Source: Neocallimastix lanati (nom. inval.) (taxonomy: Eukaryota > Neocallimastigomycota > Neocallimastigomycetes > Neocallimastigales > Neocallimastigaceae). Taken from it: a DNA stretch of 62,000 bases. Where the stretch lies: positions 937,501-999,500 of the forward strand of contig JACVTC010000005.1 in the NCBI GenBank assembly GCA_016946835.1. Direction: 5' to 3'. This document shows, piece after piece, positions 1-16,653 of the stretch. The stretch's first letter is position 1. Each line of letters begins with the position of its first letter. The notes beneath the pieces were generated by a model. It ran no database searches. It worked only from the letters and a program-made list of their open reading frames with translations, and had not been told where the DNA came from. The position numbers and the translations under genes are program-made.

Positions 1-53
1 GTATTAAATATTAAATATTATATATTATTATTATTATATTATTGTTATTTTTA

Positions 54-93
<40 letters not shown>

Positions 94-114
94 AATATTA
101 GTTTTAATAATTAC

Positions 115-2297
<2,183 letters not shown>

Positions 2298-3504
2298 TTT
2301 GAAATTCTAATTTTTAATTATTTATTAATATTCTCCTTTATTTTTTAATAAATTTTTTCTTTTAAATAAAGTAAAATAATAAAAAAAAAATTAAAAAAAT
2401 AAATATTTTAATAAAAATATTTTTATTGATGATCATCTTTTTTTTTCTATAAATCTTTAATAAATAATTATAATCTGTAAATAATATATTATAAATTAAT
2501 ACATGATTGGTTTATCCGATAAAATATATTACAATAAATATAAATTTATATATCATTAAATATATTATTTTTATATTAGATCAATGTCAAATAAATTGAA
2601 TATTTTAAGAATTAAAAAAGCATATTTAATTAATTCGTACATCTAAAATTTATTTTTTTAAAAAAAAAAAAAAAAAAAAAAAGATTTAATGAAATAGTTA
2701 GAAGTATAGAATTTATTATTTACACATAAAATAAAGATTTTTTTTTTTATGTTTATAATTAATTATAAATATATTTAATTTTTAATACATAAACATTAAG
2801 TATACTTAATGTTTATAATAAATAAATTAGTTCAATATTTTTTAATTTAAAAAAATAATATTATTTAGTTATAATCTATTATAAAATATAATAAAAAAAT
2901 AAAAAAATTTATTTTATTTGCAATTATATATATTATATTTTTCTTAAATTTATTTATTTTTTTTTTTTTGTTATTTTTTATTAATAACTTATGTGCTTTT
3001 ATTCTTTATTAATATTAATTATTTAAATTTTGTAATTATTATAAAGATAAAAATAATTTAAAAAAATAATAATAAAAAAAAAAAAAAAAAAAAGAAAAAA
3101 GAAAAATACATATTATTTTATAAAAAAGGATAAAAAAAAAATTAAAATAAAATATATATATTAAAAAATAACGATTGTTTCCCCTATTTTTAATTTTCCT
3201 TTTTTTTGTTTTATTTTTCTTTTTTTTCTTTTTTTTTTTTTTTCTCTTCTTTTTTTTTTTTTTTGTTTTTTTTGCTTTTTTGTTTTTTTGTTTTTTTTTT
3301 TCTGTTTAAAAAAAATATATATAATTATTATTTTCTTTTTGAAATTTATTTTCTTTTAGGAATTTATATATATATATATAATTTTTTATTTTAATTGTAA
3401 TATTAAACAAAAAAATATTATAATGAATAGGAATGATTATTTATAAAAAAAAATACAATATAGTTTATTTAATAGGTTATATAATAAATTATTAAGTTAA
3501 TGCT
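2298..3504. other. AT-rich intergenic region
   Basis: This gap lies upstream of the aminotransferase start and downstream of the eIF3c stop, so it should hold the aminotransferase promoter and the eIF3c 3' end. It is A/T runs, with poly-A near 3070-3092 and a pyrimidine-rich T/C stretch at about 3195-3305. The short ORF in that T/C stretch encodes almost only Phe, Leu and Ser and is not taken as a gene. Confidence 0.6.
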
Positions 3505-6500
3505 CTAATAATTGTTTTTTCTTTGGTTATTTCTTTGATTACGTTCATTTTTATTTGGATAATTACGATTTGGTCTATTATTATGATTTCTGTTACTTTG
3601 GTTTTGATAACCCTTTTGATCCTTTTCATTACGCTTATTGTTATCTTGAGTTCTTTGTTCAGCTAAGTTTTCATTAGTTTCAACAAACTTTGAAAGCTAT
3701 TTAATATATTATTATATTATATATATATAATTAGTAATTCTAATTCATTATACATTAAATATCATTATTTTATTTAGTTATAATCATATAAAATTTTATT
3801 TATTTGATTTTATAAATATCTTTTTACCTTTTCATAGTATTGTTGAGCTAAGAAATGTAATTTATTTTCTTCAGATTTAGACATAACAATTATTGATTTT
3901 GATTCATCGATAGAAGCAGATAATTCTTCCTTAATAATCATTCTACAAATTATACTATGAACATCAGATACTGGTAAATCAAACATTTTGCTTAATTGAT
4001 CTAAACTGATATTATCATAGTGGTTTCTGCATGTAAATATCCAAGTTCTAAGACCTTCTTCTTGAATCTTTCTTGTTAACATCTTCTTAATTTCTTCAGT
4101 GTTTGGCATTAAATCCCAAATCTTTATAGAATTAATTAAATCTCTACATTTTTCCCATTCACCATTAGCTAAAGCTTTGGAAGCTCCCATAATATGTTCA
4201 CGGGTATTTTCTGGTGGACCTAATAAAGTCTGACGTTCACTATTATCTAATAACTTTCTAAAGGTTCTACTAATAAACTTCTTACGAACATTGTAAACAT
4301 TTTCAGCCATATTCGGTATTTCTAATAACATACTACAAGTTAAGTAAATACATTCTAATAATTCAATGTTTATATGCATATGGAATGGTAACTGTCTTTG
4401 TTTTTCTAATTTTTCTTGTTCTGGAGTCTTATCACCGTAACGACTTTGGACACCTTGAGCTAATAATTCCTTAACCTTTTGACCATTTTGAATTTCTTGT
4501 AAGCATTGGTTGGATTCACGAATCATACCACAACGGAATGCACAAAGACCTAATTGAACGATTGCACGATTATAAATGATTCGAGTATTAACATCGGTAT
4601 TGTCAACATGTTCTTGAATATGAGACATTAAAAGTAAGTCACGAGCACTAGTGTATCTGTCATGTAAGGCATCGTGATATATATGATATAATAAAGCACG
4701 AGAACGTAAACGCTCATCATCTTGCTTATAAATCTTCACACATAATTCATAGACAAGTCTTTCAGGATCAATCTTTTTAGTATTGGCAATAACCTCGTTT
4801 GATCTAATGTTTTCTTCAAGAATACTGATAACATTAACTGGTTTGTAATAAATGTGTTCAATCCTTCTAATAATAATTGATGGAATCTTGTCAATTAATT
4901 GAGCTCTTTCTAAGTAAATTTGGGCTCTAACAATTAATTCATAAAGTAATTGTTCATCTTTCATTCTTTCAATATATTCAGTAGTGTGTGGATCAGTGTT
5001 TTGAAGAGAACGAGTAAATTCTTCATCAATACGATCAATAAATGAATTAATACTACCAGGAATAACTACTTCCTTTCCATCTGCAAGAAGTTGTTCTATT
5101 TCTTCAGTAGTTTTTTCATCAGAAGCAATTTCCTTTATAATAATTTGTGGATTCTTTTCTAATAATTCTAATAATTCCTTTATATAATTGGTGACAGTGT
5201 TCCAAATTTCATTATTTAATGAATTACCAATACCAGAAACGTAATCAAATTGGAATGGAATTAAAACTAGTAAAACCTTAATTTTTTGATATGGAGTTTT
5301 ACAAATCTTTAACATTTTAACTAAAGTACTACTCTGTTCATTCTTGTTAGTACCCTATTTTTATTTATTTATTTAAAATTTATAAATTAGAAAATTAATA
5401 ATTCATCATTAATACTATATATAATGTTTTTAATTATAATGATTCTTCTTTCTTACCTTTTTACCACGAGTGTTTACAATTTCAGCTAATTTTTCAAAAA
5501 GATTTTCAGAGTTAATTTGAATTTCTTTACCACCCTTTCCAACAACAGTGAAAGATTCAGATTCATCTAAAACCTTAACTTCTCTAGATTTTTCTTCTGT
5601 TTTCTATAAATTTATAATTTTATTAAATTTTTTTTAATATATATTTTTTCAATTTATTTTTTATTCATTTATATTTACTTATTATGAAATAGAAATACTT
5701 ACTTCTTCCTTAGCAGTTTGAGCTTGAGCTTGTGTAGCTCCCTTAAAAAATTATTATAAATAATATTAATAAAAAAAATCAAATACTTAAAAAAAATTAA
5801 ATGATAAAAATATTTATAATTTTTTTTTCTTTATTTACTTACAGATCTGTATTTTTGAATTTCTCCTTGGAATTGCTTACTAAACTTCTTAATACCTTGT
5901 TTAAGAGCATTGAAAGATCTAGCATTTAATTTGTTCATCTTTTTAACATCTTGATTACTAACAGATTTAATTTTATCATCTAAATCTACAAGAATTGCAG
6001 TAAGGAAAGTTGGAACACCTTCTCTTCTAATAATATTGTTACCCTTTTGAACAGCCTTAGTTAATTTATCATATTCTATTTTTATTTTATTTTTTATTCC
6101 AATTGATTTATTCCATTTAATTTAATTTAATTTTATATTCCAAATAATGATTTTGTTATATATATTTTATAAAAAAAATAAAATTTAGAAAATTATTTAT
6201 GAATATGTTTATAATAATTTGATAACATTTCAAAAATCTTTATTTTATTTTCTTTCTTAATTTTCCTTTTTTAAATCATTAATTTTCAATATAGAGTCTC
6301 ATATTTATTTATTAATCCATTGATTTATATTTAATTAATAACTTTCTTATTCAATCAACGTTTTTCGTTTTTAATATACTTTCTTATATTTAATTTAATT
6401 ATTATTATTATTATGTTTTGTTTACCATTTTGAACAGCATTCCAATTATTGTTTTCTAAATTTAATTTTATATTATCCGTATGAGTTTGAATTTCTTCAA

Positions 6501-6864
6501 ACTTCTTATCCTTAACTGATTTTACAATCTTTCTTTCTTCGTCTTCAGAGGAAGATTCATCTGAAGAATCACCACCTCTCATAAAACGATTTGCTGGCCT
6601 TTTTTCTTCTTCAGATTCACTTTCACTTTCACTCTCGCTTTCACTTTCACTTTCACTTTCACTTTCGCTTTCACTTTCTGATTCTTCTGAAGAAGAATCT
6701 TCAGAAGAGGATTCTTCTTCAGATGAGGATTCTTCTTCAGATGAACTTTCTTCTGAAGTGTATTCAGATTCTTGGGAGGATTCTTCACTTGAAGAAACGA
6801 TGGAATCGTCATCAGAATCATCATCAGAATCCTTTCCTTTACGACGGAAAAATCTTGAAGACAT
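3505..6864 (-). CDS. Translation initiation factor eIF3 subunit c (Nip1 family)
   Basis: Core PCI subunit of eIF3, which binds the 40S ribosome and organises eIF1, eIF5 and the ternary complex in the cytoplasm. Six exons: 6426-6864, 5843-6075, 5703-5741 (39 nt), 5457-5603, 3828-5354, 3505-3696, giving 858 residues. The start MSSRFFRRK followed by a long acidic Asp/Ser/Glu tract matches eIF3c, as does the next block (VKDKKFEEIQTHTDNI, EGVPTFLTAILVDLDD). The large exon carries RMDEEFTRSLQNTDPHTTEY, HIYHDALHDRYTSARDLLLM, LGPPENTREHIMGASKAL and the PCI/winged-helix block RKIQEEGLRTWIFTCRNHYD. The last exon is a basic Asn/Arg-rich tail (RNHNNRPNRNYPNK) where animals have a Gly/Arg tail. The serine run near residues 25-85 is coded by a simple repeat and looks prone to length change. 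Confidence 0.95.
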
Positions 6865-7856
6865 ATTGAATTTAATATTAATTCCTAATTAAAATTCCTG
6901 AATAATAAACTTTAAATTATTAGAAAATATTACAATTTCCTAAAAAATTCTAATTAATAAATTAAAATTAAATATAATGAATAAATAATAAAATATTATT
7001 AATATAATTATATAATAATATCTTTATTATAAAATATATATTTAATTATGAGCAATATTATAAAAAAAAAAAAAATAGTAATTTTTATAATATTTTTTCA
7101 ACATCCAATAATATTACATTAAATCAATTCAATTTCTTCTAATTAAAAAAAAAAAATTGAATATATATTAGATCACGTGTACATTAATTGCAAGCCTTCA
7201 ATCAAAATCCAATCATGATTTAAATCAATTAATTGAAAACTTTATTTGTATATATTATACTTTTTACATTTTCATGATAATGTACAATCTTACTTTTAAT
7301 AAAATAAATATAAAATTTAAAATAAAAAAAAAATTATTATATTTTTTTTATAATTTAATAATTTGAATATGTTATGATAAATTAAAATAAAGCATTGTAA
7401 AAATAAATATCAAGAATTAAAATTTATTTTTCCTTTATTTATGTAAGATATTGTGTATTTTCATTTTCTTTTTCTTTTTCTTTTTTTTTTTTTTTATTTT
7501 ACTTTTACTTTTATTATGATTTTTTTCTTCTATTTATTAATTTTTTTTTTTTTTTTTAAATTAATTTTATTATACTTTTTTAATATTTCATACAAATTAT
7601 TTATAAATAGTCATTATTTAAAATAAAACATTAAAAAACAAATTGTAAATATACATATAAAATGGTGTATAATTATGCTTATTAAGAAAAAAAAAATTCA
7701 TAATATTAAAAAAAAATTTTTAAATAAAAAATGAATTAATTAAATAATAGATATATTTAATATAAATAATAATAATAAATAAAGAATTTTAATTTATATA
7801 TATAAATTATTAAAACTATTATAAATATTATTATGATTAGTATAAATATATATAAA
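6865..7856. other. AT-rich intergenic region upstream of eIF3c
   Basis: Presumed promoter region of eIF3c and 3' flank of the HECT ligase gene. It is nearly all A/T. The one non-AT motif that stands out is a CACGTG E-box-like hexamer at 7174-7179. No gene is seen. Confidence 0.5.
7174..7179. promoter_or_regulatory. CACGTG palindrome upstream of eIF3c
   Basis: A palindromic CACGTG sits about 310 bases upstream of the eIF3c ATG. This is the core site of bHLH factors (Cbf1/Myc-like) in fungi and animals. In DNA this AT-rich a GC-containing hexamer is uncommon, but a single occurrence proves nothing about function. Confidence 0.25.
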
Positions 7857-8398
7857 TTATGATAAATGGAATGATCCTCTTCCTTCTTTAATAGCAGTAG
7901 TTAATCTTTCCTTTAATCTTTCTTTAGTTTTATAGTCTGGTAATTTAAGATAGTTAGCACATGTCATAACACTTGGTAAAAATTCATCTGGATTTTCATC
8001 AGAACTAGTAGTCTTACAAACAACCGTGAATGGTGGATTTAAGTTCTTAAATCCTCCTAATGGTAATCTTGATGTACCTGTAATAAATTCTAAGAATTCT
8101 TTCTTTTCTTCTTTATCCATTTCAGACATAACTTCAATTAAATTAATAACAGTTTGACTTTTCATTGAATAACCATGATCTGCCTTTATTGTTTTCATTA
8201 AAGCTAAATATATATAATTTTTGTTTTTTTTTTTAAAAAAAATATATATATATATTAATAAATAAATATTAATAAATAAATATAAAAATACAATTAAACA
8301 TAATAAATAGTAAATTAATTAATTAATTAATTAATTTAATATGCAATTTATTAACTCTTTATAAAAAATTTTATATTATTGAATAATCAAATATCATT

Positions 8399-8442
<44 letters not shown>

Positions 8443-11400
8443 ACTTTCTTTAGTCCAATCTTCTTCATTACTTGATATCATTTGAAGTAATTCTTTTATA
8501 TTAAATATTTGTAAATCAGTAACTAAAAATACTTTATTGAAACCTTCTCTAAACGCCTTAACTTGTTTAGATATACCAGAACATAATGTAAAGTCTATAA
8601 TTTTTATTATATATTCTTCTAAATTATTAATATTAACTGTAACATTTTCACCATTAGGTATTAATTCAATATCTGAATAACCCGGTAAGGTAAAATCAAG
8701 ACATAAATCTTCTATTTTAGCACCATCCACTTCAATTGATTTTATTTCAACTTCAGATCTTTCTTCTTTTATATATTGATCCTTAATTTGTATATATTTT
8801 AATAAATGTTTTAATGATTTTGCTAAATCTTGATCTATCATATTAATTGTAAATAATCCTATATCCTTCCACTTTCTTAATAATTTTGGATGACTTGAAT
8901 TTCTTCCAATAAGGTATTTTGATAATAATGGATAATTAACAACAAGATATAAGAATACTGGATTAAATGATATATTAATAATTCTTGAATCTAATAAAGC
9001 TTTTGCAACAAAACTACCAAACATATTAAAGTATTTACAGCATTTTCTAAATTTTATTAAAAATAAAATAAAAATAAAAATAATAATTTAAAATATAAAA
9101 AATAAAATAAATTTTGATAAAAATAAAATATAATAAATTAATAATAATATTAATAATAATATTAATAAATTAACAATAATAATAACAATAATAAATTATC
9201 AATAATAATAATAATAATAAATTAATAATATTCAATATAAATTGATTAAATTTATAACTTGAAACATGAATAAATAAATATTTATATATATATATATATT
9301 ATTCTACATACTTGACTTTTGATTCTGAAGCGTTTATAGCTAATGGCTTTGGGAATAATCCACTTTTTGGACTTAAATAGATATTCTCATCCTTACCTTC
9401 ATAACCATTATCTCTCCAAATATTCAAAGATTTTTTACATATTTCCTTACAAACAAGATTATAGAATTCTAAAGTTGGACCAAGACCAGTACCAACTTCA
9501 CCATTGAATTCAATTTCTAATAAAGCTTGACTACTGCAAAACATATTCATTACAATACTAAGACTTTCAATAATTTTATCACGATGTACACGAACTTTCT
9601 TTCTTTGTATACGACCAATAATTGAACTATCATTTCTTCCATTACTATTTTGACTTTGTTGTTGCCAACGATTAATACTTCTACTATATCCAAAACTAGT
9701 ACTTTGTAAATAGATAAAACGACTATCAAAGTTAACTAGGAAGTTAAAATCTTTAGTAATCATGGTACACCATGAAGGTAATACATGACTAACAACAATT
9801 AATGGTTCATTTAATTGACGATTAAGTTTTGCAGTTATCTTTGCATTATAGAAGCTTTCATTAGGTATGAATTCTAATGAAATATTATTTAAATCTAAAT
9901 CAATCCTAAGTGATTGGTTAAATAGGACACTCCAAGTGGAATTTAGAGTATAAAATATTTTCAATAAATATAAAATCTTATGTTCAATTTTCTTAAAGTT
10001 TTCTAAACTCTTTGCCTTATAAGTCAAATATGACCAGAATTTATATAATATAATTTTATTCTTTTTATCACTCTTCTTTTTCAGGGAATCCTTTGACTTT
10101 TTCATTGATAATGTTGATTCCTTCTTTAATATTTTATTATTTTTATGATTTTCTTTATTATTTTCTATTTCACTCTTTAACACTTTCTTTAGTTTAACAA
10201 TATATTCACTATTCCAAACATTAATACGTAAATTATCTTCTGATTTTAATTGACTTTTTTCGAATTTCCAACATGATGAAAATATCGTATCATTTGATTG
10301 AACCTTTATTAAATTATTCTTATCTTTTCCTAAATAGAATTCGAAAATATAATCATTAATTGAATGTTTTTCACTTTCAGCGGATCCTTTCTTTTCTTCA
10401 TCTGTTTCTTTGGTTTCTTCATTTTTGGTACTTGAAGAAGCTTCTTTATTATTGGAAACACTTTTGGTAGTATTATTAATTTCTGAATTACTTTCTTGCT
10501 TAGCTTTATCATGAATATCAATAATATCATTTTCCATTGGACTTATTGAATTTTCATTGCTAACACCAGTTCTATTTCTTCTAGAAGTTTCCTCAGTTGT
10601 TAATAATAAATCTGAGAAATTCATAATTCCATCATTTTCACCATATAATCCATCATTCATCATTATATCTTCATATTCATCTTGATCAAAATCATCTTCA
10701 TCAACAATGTTTTCTTCTTCATCTTCACTTATTAAATCACTTTCATTGAAATTATCCTCATCTTCATAAAATTCATTCATTTCATTATCATTATTTTCAT
10801 CCTCATTTTCTTCTATTTCTTCTTCATCAATTTCCTTAATTGATTCTCCATCACCAGTTTCAATCTCATTTTCATCTTCTTCATTAAATTCGCCTTCCAT
10901 AATTATTCTTTCTTTTAAATAATCTTCTAAAACTTGGAAATTAGTAATAGCATGTATAGAAACAGTCAAATTATCAAAACTTTTTGGAATTACAGTTTCT
11001 TCCTCAATATTATCTAAGTAAAGACAAAGGTTAATCTTCTTTGTTAATTGTAAAGCAGCATTATCAACATCATTTGTTTTTGCTGCGCTAGATGAACCAC
11101 CAAAGTTGTTAATTCTAGCAATAAAACTTTCAAGTGATTCTATAACATTTGGTCTTGAAGAAGTAGAAAGTGCATTAACAATTTCCATTCTTTCTTCACG
11201 ACCTAAAACATCTTGAAGACATTTAACTATATTCTTTAAAGCTCCCAAAACATAATAGTTCTCAGTAATTTCATCCTTAAGCTTTAGAGGAATTGGTCCA
11301 TTTAAGAATATATGTAATAAATTTTCCATTCTGAAATTTAAGGCTTCATCGTCTGGCTTCTTTCTTGACTCGGTAAAGTAATTTACTAGTCCATCAATTA

Positions 11401-14400
11401 TACCACTTTCTTTAATTTCATATCCTGTAATATCTTCTTTCGCAAATAAACTTGCTAATTTATGAATTAACTTCAAATGGTCAATATAGTCATCCATAGT
11501 TTCTAATATTATTGGTTTCTTTAAAATAGTATTTATTTCCTTTAAAATATCCAATACACTACTACCAGAAGTAGATGAATTTTCTTCCAAAGTCCTTAAA
11601 ATACTCTTAGACACATTAAATACCCATTGAACAATTGTATTATAACTATAAGTAGCATCATTTAAAAATGTGATATTTTTATTGGTTCTAGATTCCTTAG
11701 ATTTAGATGAAGAACTTTTTGTATTAAAAACTTTTAAGAAGCTTAATAGAGGATTCATTGAATCTATGGATTCTGAACTAGAATCAGCTCTATTTCTTTT
11801 AGAATAGGAACCATCCCCATTTTCTTCATCTTCTTCCATTTTTTTAATTCGTTCTAATGATTTATTAAAGTTTTCTTCATTTGATAATATTTCTTCAATT
11901 TCTTTATTAAGACCATCACGAATAAAGTATTTTGTAAAATGAACCGGTTGATGGAGTAAAGTAATATTAACTAATTGTAATCCTGAACTTAAAAGTATTA
12001 ATTCATTCTTTTGTTCTGGTTCCAATTTAGTTTCAATATTAGATACAGATTTTAATGCAATTGTATATTGTTGGAATAAATCACATACAAACTTTCGGAA
12101 GCTTGAAGTAGTAGTTAATATATCCACAAGACTACTTAAATCACTTTCATTCTTTTCATTTTCCGATAGAAGCCAAACAATCTTCATGATACATTTTATT
12201 AATGTCTTTCTAATATTATTATTAACAGTAGAATTAAATAATTCTATTAATAAAGAAATTGTTTTTCTTCCAAATTCATTAAACACATCTTGTTTATTGA
12301 TTAAATTATTCTTTCTTTCTTCTTGATCTTCTTTATCATTATTCTTTTTGACTTCTGATTGATTTGATATTTTATCTTTATTTTCGCATTCTAACATTTC
12401 GTTTTCATCACTTTCTTTCTTTCTTTCTTCTTCAATATTACAATTAAATGTATTTGAATTTAAATCCCAGTAACCAGTAGATGGTAATTTTGGTAAAGTA
12501 TTATTAATTAAATCGAAAACATCCTGTAATGTAGTTACTTGACATTTCGACATAGCTTCAGTTAATTCTTCATTTGAAATTGATAAACTATTACTTTCAA
12601 ACAAAATTTTAACTCCTAATACACCTTGTATAATACCAATGATATGATCATTTTCAATTAATTCAATAGAACGTGCTGGTGATGACTTAACAATATAATA
12701 AAGAGTTTTTACTAAATTACTATGAACAGCGCTAGTACCACTTTTATTTGAAGAAAATGAAGAGCCAGAATCAGCAGGCACTAAGAAGCTTAATATTGTT
12801 TTCATGACATCAATTGAAAATATTTCTTCAGACTTTTCTCTTGAATTACAAAGCCATTTAGAAATATGAGAATAACATAATGTACAGCTTTCTATTAATT
12901 TTTCATCGGAATATGTAAGAATTCTTTCAAAAGTAGACATGGCCTCTTTTATGGTGACATATGTCTTTTCATTTCCATATTTTACTAAACCACTACATCC
13001 ATTCTTTACTATATTCATAACATATCTTTGAACATGTAAATTATAGAAATCAATATATTTTAAAACAATTGGAATAACATCATCTTTTAATACTACTTTT
13101 GGGAAATCAGATGAAATTTTATCCAAGACACTCATTATTTGTTCAGCTAATTCAATGTATTTGATATTCTTAATTTTATCAGTAAAAACGTTAATACCAT
13201 CATATCTAACGATAGTTGTAGTACTAGATGGAAGAGCTTCAATTAAATTGCAGAAACATCTGCATGCCATCATCATAGCATTAATATTCTCTTCATTACC
13301 ATCGAAGTTATCATATTCAGTAGTTGGTTCATAATATTCATCTTTATCATCTTTAAGAACATCTAATAATGCTTTAACAAATTCATTTAAATTAAAACCT
13401 TCTAAATCTGGTGGTCCATTACCATAGAACATATCTTCTGTCGTAACACATAATATATCCGCTAATCTTTCCAAAGCTTCAAGTTGTTCCTTTGTATTAT
13501 TCCTATTTTTAATTCTTTTCAATAATTTACTAGCATTTGAATTTGAATTTGAACTTGAGCGGGATGATGATGGTTTTTGAATATCAATAATACCTAAATT
13601 ATAAAGAGTTTGTAAATCTAATTTAAAAATATCTTCAAATTGATTTTTCAATCTTACTTCCTTTTTATTTTCTGCTATTTCATTTGATGAATTAACTTCC
13701 TCATTTCCTTCATTTTTTCCTTTAATATTTTGTTGTTCATTTAATTCATTATTTTTTTCAGTACATTCTTGACTTGAACTTGAGGCTTTAATATTTTTAT
13801 CCATTTTTTTTAATGATTTTGATTTATTCTTTTTAAGTTGGGTTATGTCTTCTAAACTTTTGCGAATTTTTTTGTTATTATTATATTTATTATAATGATT
13901 ATTATTTCCCTTGTTATTATTTCTTTTGCGTTTTATACTTTTACCTTTTTCCTCTGAATTTATAACTTTTGATTCTAAATTTACAGATTGAGAAGAATTT
14001 CCTTTATAAGTTTTATTCTTTTTATTATTTAAAGATGATTTATTTTGTTCTAATTTTCTATTGAATTTTTTATATATTGTTCATTAATAAAAAATTTACA
14101 CATATATTTATATTAAAAAATAATTTATATCGTTAAGAAAAGAGAAAAAAAAAAAAAATATATATATATATATATGAAAATATATATTATATTAAATACT
14201 TTTCAATAGTAGATTTCTTTAGTATTTCCAAGTTATTCTTTTTAAATTTTTTAGGGTACTCTTTTTCAGAATTTTCAAAATGCTTACGTTTTGTATTCTT
14301 TTTATTACTATATATTATATAAAAATAAATATTTATAAACGTTTAAAAATAAAGAAAAAAAAATAATAATTATATTTATTTTCTTATATAATAATATTTA

Positions 14401-14639
14401 TTTTAAAGTTTTATAAATTATATTCATTGTATTTACAGTTTTTGATCTGTTTTTAAAATTTTATTCTTTTTAACCTCGTTTAAAGAAATATTATCAATCT
14501 TTTCAAGTTTTGAAGAAGAACGGTCTTTCAAAATACTGTTTGAAATGGATGATTTTATATTTTGTTTTGATTTCTTTCCCTTTCTGCTACTTGATTTTCT
14601 TAAATTTTTAAGTTGATTTTTACTCTTTGTTGTATCCAT
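7857..14639 (-). CDS. TRIP12/UFD4-type HECT E3 ubiquitin ligase
   Basis: HECT-class E3 that takes ubiquitin from an E2 onto a catalytic cysteine and passes it to substrates; TRIP12/Ufd4/UPL3 relatives act in the ubiquitin-fusion-degradation pathway. Five exons: 14437-14639, 14200-14307, 9312-14057, 8445-9046, 7857-8203, giving 2001 residues against about 1990 for human TRIP12. Order: a Lys/Ser-rich N-terminus, an armadillo-like helical region (ERLADILCVTTEDMF, then VVLKDDVIPIVLKYIDFYNL), an acidic stretch near 10640-10900, and the HECT domain from about residue 1590. Diagnostic strings are FNGEVGTGLGPTLEFY, DLCLDFTLPGYSDIEL, TGTSRLPLGGFKNLNPP and LPSVMTCANYLKLPDY, with active Cys1968, ending in SFHLS. 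The first two exons are basic low-complexity and less certain; a shorter protein could start at Met189 (13804). No WWE domain was confirmed. Confidence 0.93.
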
Positions 14640-15717
14640 AAGAAGAATTTAAGAACTTTATAAAATTATAAAAAAATAATTATAAATTATATATAAATAT
14701 TAGATGATTTTCATAATTATCAAATGAAGTATTCCTATATATATATATATATATATTGAAAAAATACTCATAATATATAAAAATAAAAAACTATCTTTTT
14801 TTTTTTTCATTTTAATAATTATTATTGACAAATAAAAATGTAAAATATTAATAATAAATTAATATCATCCCAAATTTTCAACATAAATATAATAAATTCA
14901 AATGGAAATTTTTTTTATAAATATTTTAAAGCAAATATTGTTTTATTATAACAATATTTTAATTAACAAAAATAATTTATATTATATAATTATAATATAC
15001 TGATTTATTTTATACATTGATTATTAATTTTATGTCTTATTTTTTTATTTTTTATTTTTATTCTATTTTTTTTTTTTTTATTTTTATTTATTTTTTTTTT
15101 TATTATTATTGTTTTTGTTTCGTTTTTTGGTTTTTGGTTTTCGTTTTATTGATTTATATGGAGTTTTCGATTATGTATTTTTTGAAATGATTTAATTTAA
15201 TGATTCTATGTCTGTGGATAAATAAATAATTATTATTTTTATTATTATTATTATTATTATTAAAATTTCAACAAGCTTTACTATGATTCAAAATTACATA
15301 CTCATTAATTAAATATTATGTCCAATCCAATAAAAAAATATATATATATAATACTTCAAAAAAAAAAAAAAAAAATTGAAAAAAAAATAAATATTACAAA
15401 ATAATTTTTTATAAATAAGATAAATATTATTTTGAAATATAAAAATAAAGTATTATATATATTACTAATATTAAGATGAAATATAATTACTTTTTAAAAA
15501 AAAAAGTATACAATATATTTTACTTTTATTAATAATATTATAATATTATTAAATATGATATAAAAAATATTTAGTTGAATATTTTTATGATCAGTCTATT
15601 TATCCTTTATCCTTTATTTTCTGTTTTCTTCGTTTATCATAATAATATTATTAAAATAAAATATATATATATATTTTTTTTCTTTATAAATTAATCCCTT
15701 TTTTTTTGTTCTGTATG

Positions 15718-15753
<36 letters not shown>

Positions 15754-16610
15754 AAAAATATAAATAAAATAAAAAAACTTTAAAACAAATTTTTATCTTT
15801 GTTCCTCGTCAAAAAAAAAAAAAAAAATGGCTTTTTAAATTATACTATATATTATTATATTAATATTTAATTATACTAATATATTAAAGTATATTGTTAA
15901 TCATATTTAATTTATTTTAAATCGAATATATTTTATCAATACATGTTAATAAATTAATATATATCTTGAATATATTATTTATTTATAAATTGTTATCATG
16001 TGATATAAACGAAATTAAACAAAAAATATAAATTTTATGTTAACATAAAACTAACCCTTTAATTAAATTGCTTAACATTAAATATTAAATATAATTTTTT
16101 TTTTATAATATTGAAATACCAAGTGGAAAAATTATCACTATATCCGATTAATATAAAAAAAAAACCCTATTATTAACAAATAAAATTTATTTTTTATAAT
16201 TGAATGAACCTAAATTTCCCAAAATAAGTTAAAAGAATAAAATAATTAATGTATTTAATATTGTAATGTAATAAAAAACAAGTTGATACTCTTATCCTAA
16301 CTAATTCATATATATAATATATACAATTAATAAATTTTATATATAATATATTTTATGAATTACTTTTATTTTTATAGCAATCATTATTAGATTATTTAAA
16401 TCATTTATAGATAATTTAAATATCATTTATTATTTATTTAATTATTTATTTTATTTATTATTTATTTTTTATTTATTATTTATTTTTTATTTATTATTTA
16501 TTTTTTATTTATTATTTATTTTTTATTTATTATTTATTTTTTATTTATTATTTATTTTTTATTTATTATTTATTTTTATTTATTATTTATTTTTTATTTA
16601 TTATTTATTT

Positions 16611-16653
<43 letters not shown>

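Noticed and set aside
3206-3394. Phe/Leu-rich ORF
   Set aside because: Translation of a T-rich pyrimidine tract in intergenic DNA.
6591-6869. Plus-strand His/Phe-rich ORF opposite the eIF3c N-terminus
   Set aside because: Antisense shadow of the Ser/Glu repeat of eIF3c.
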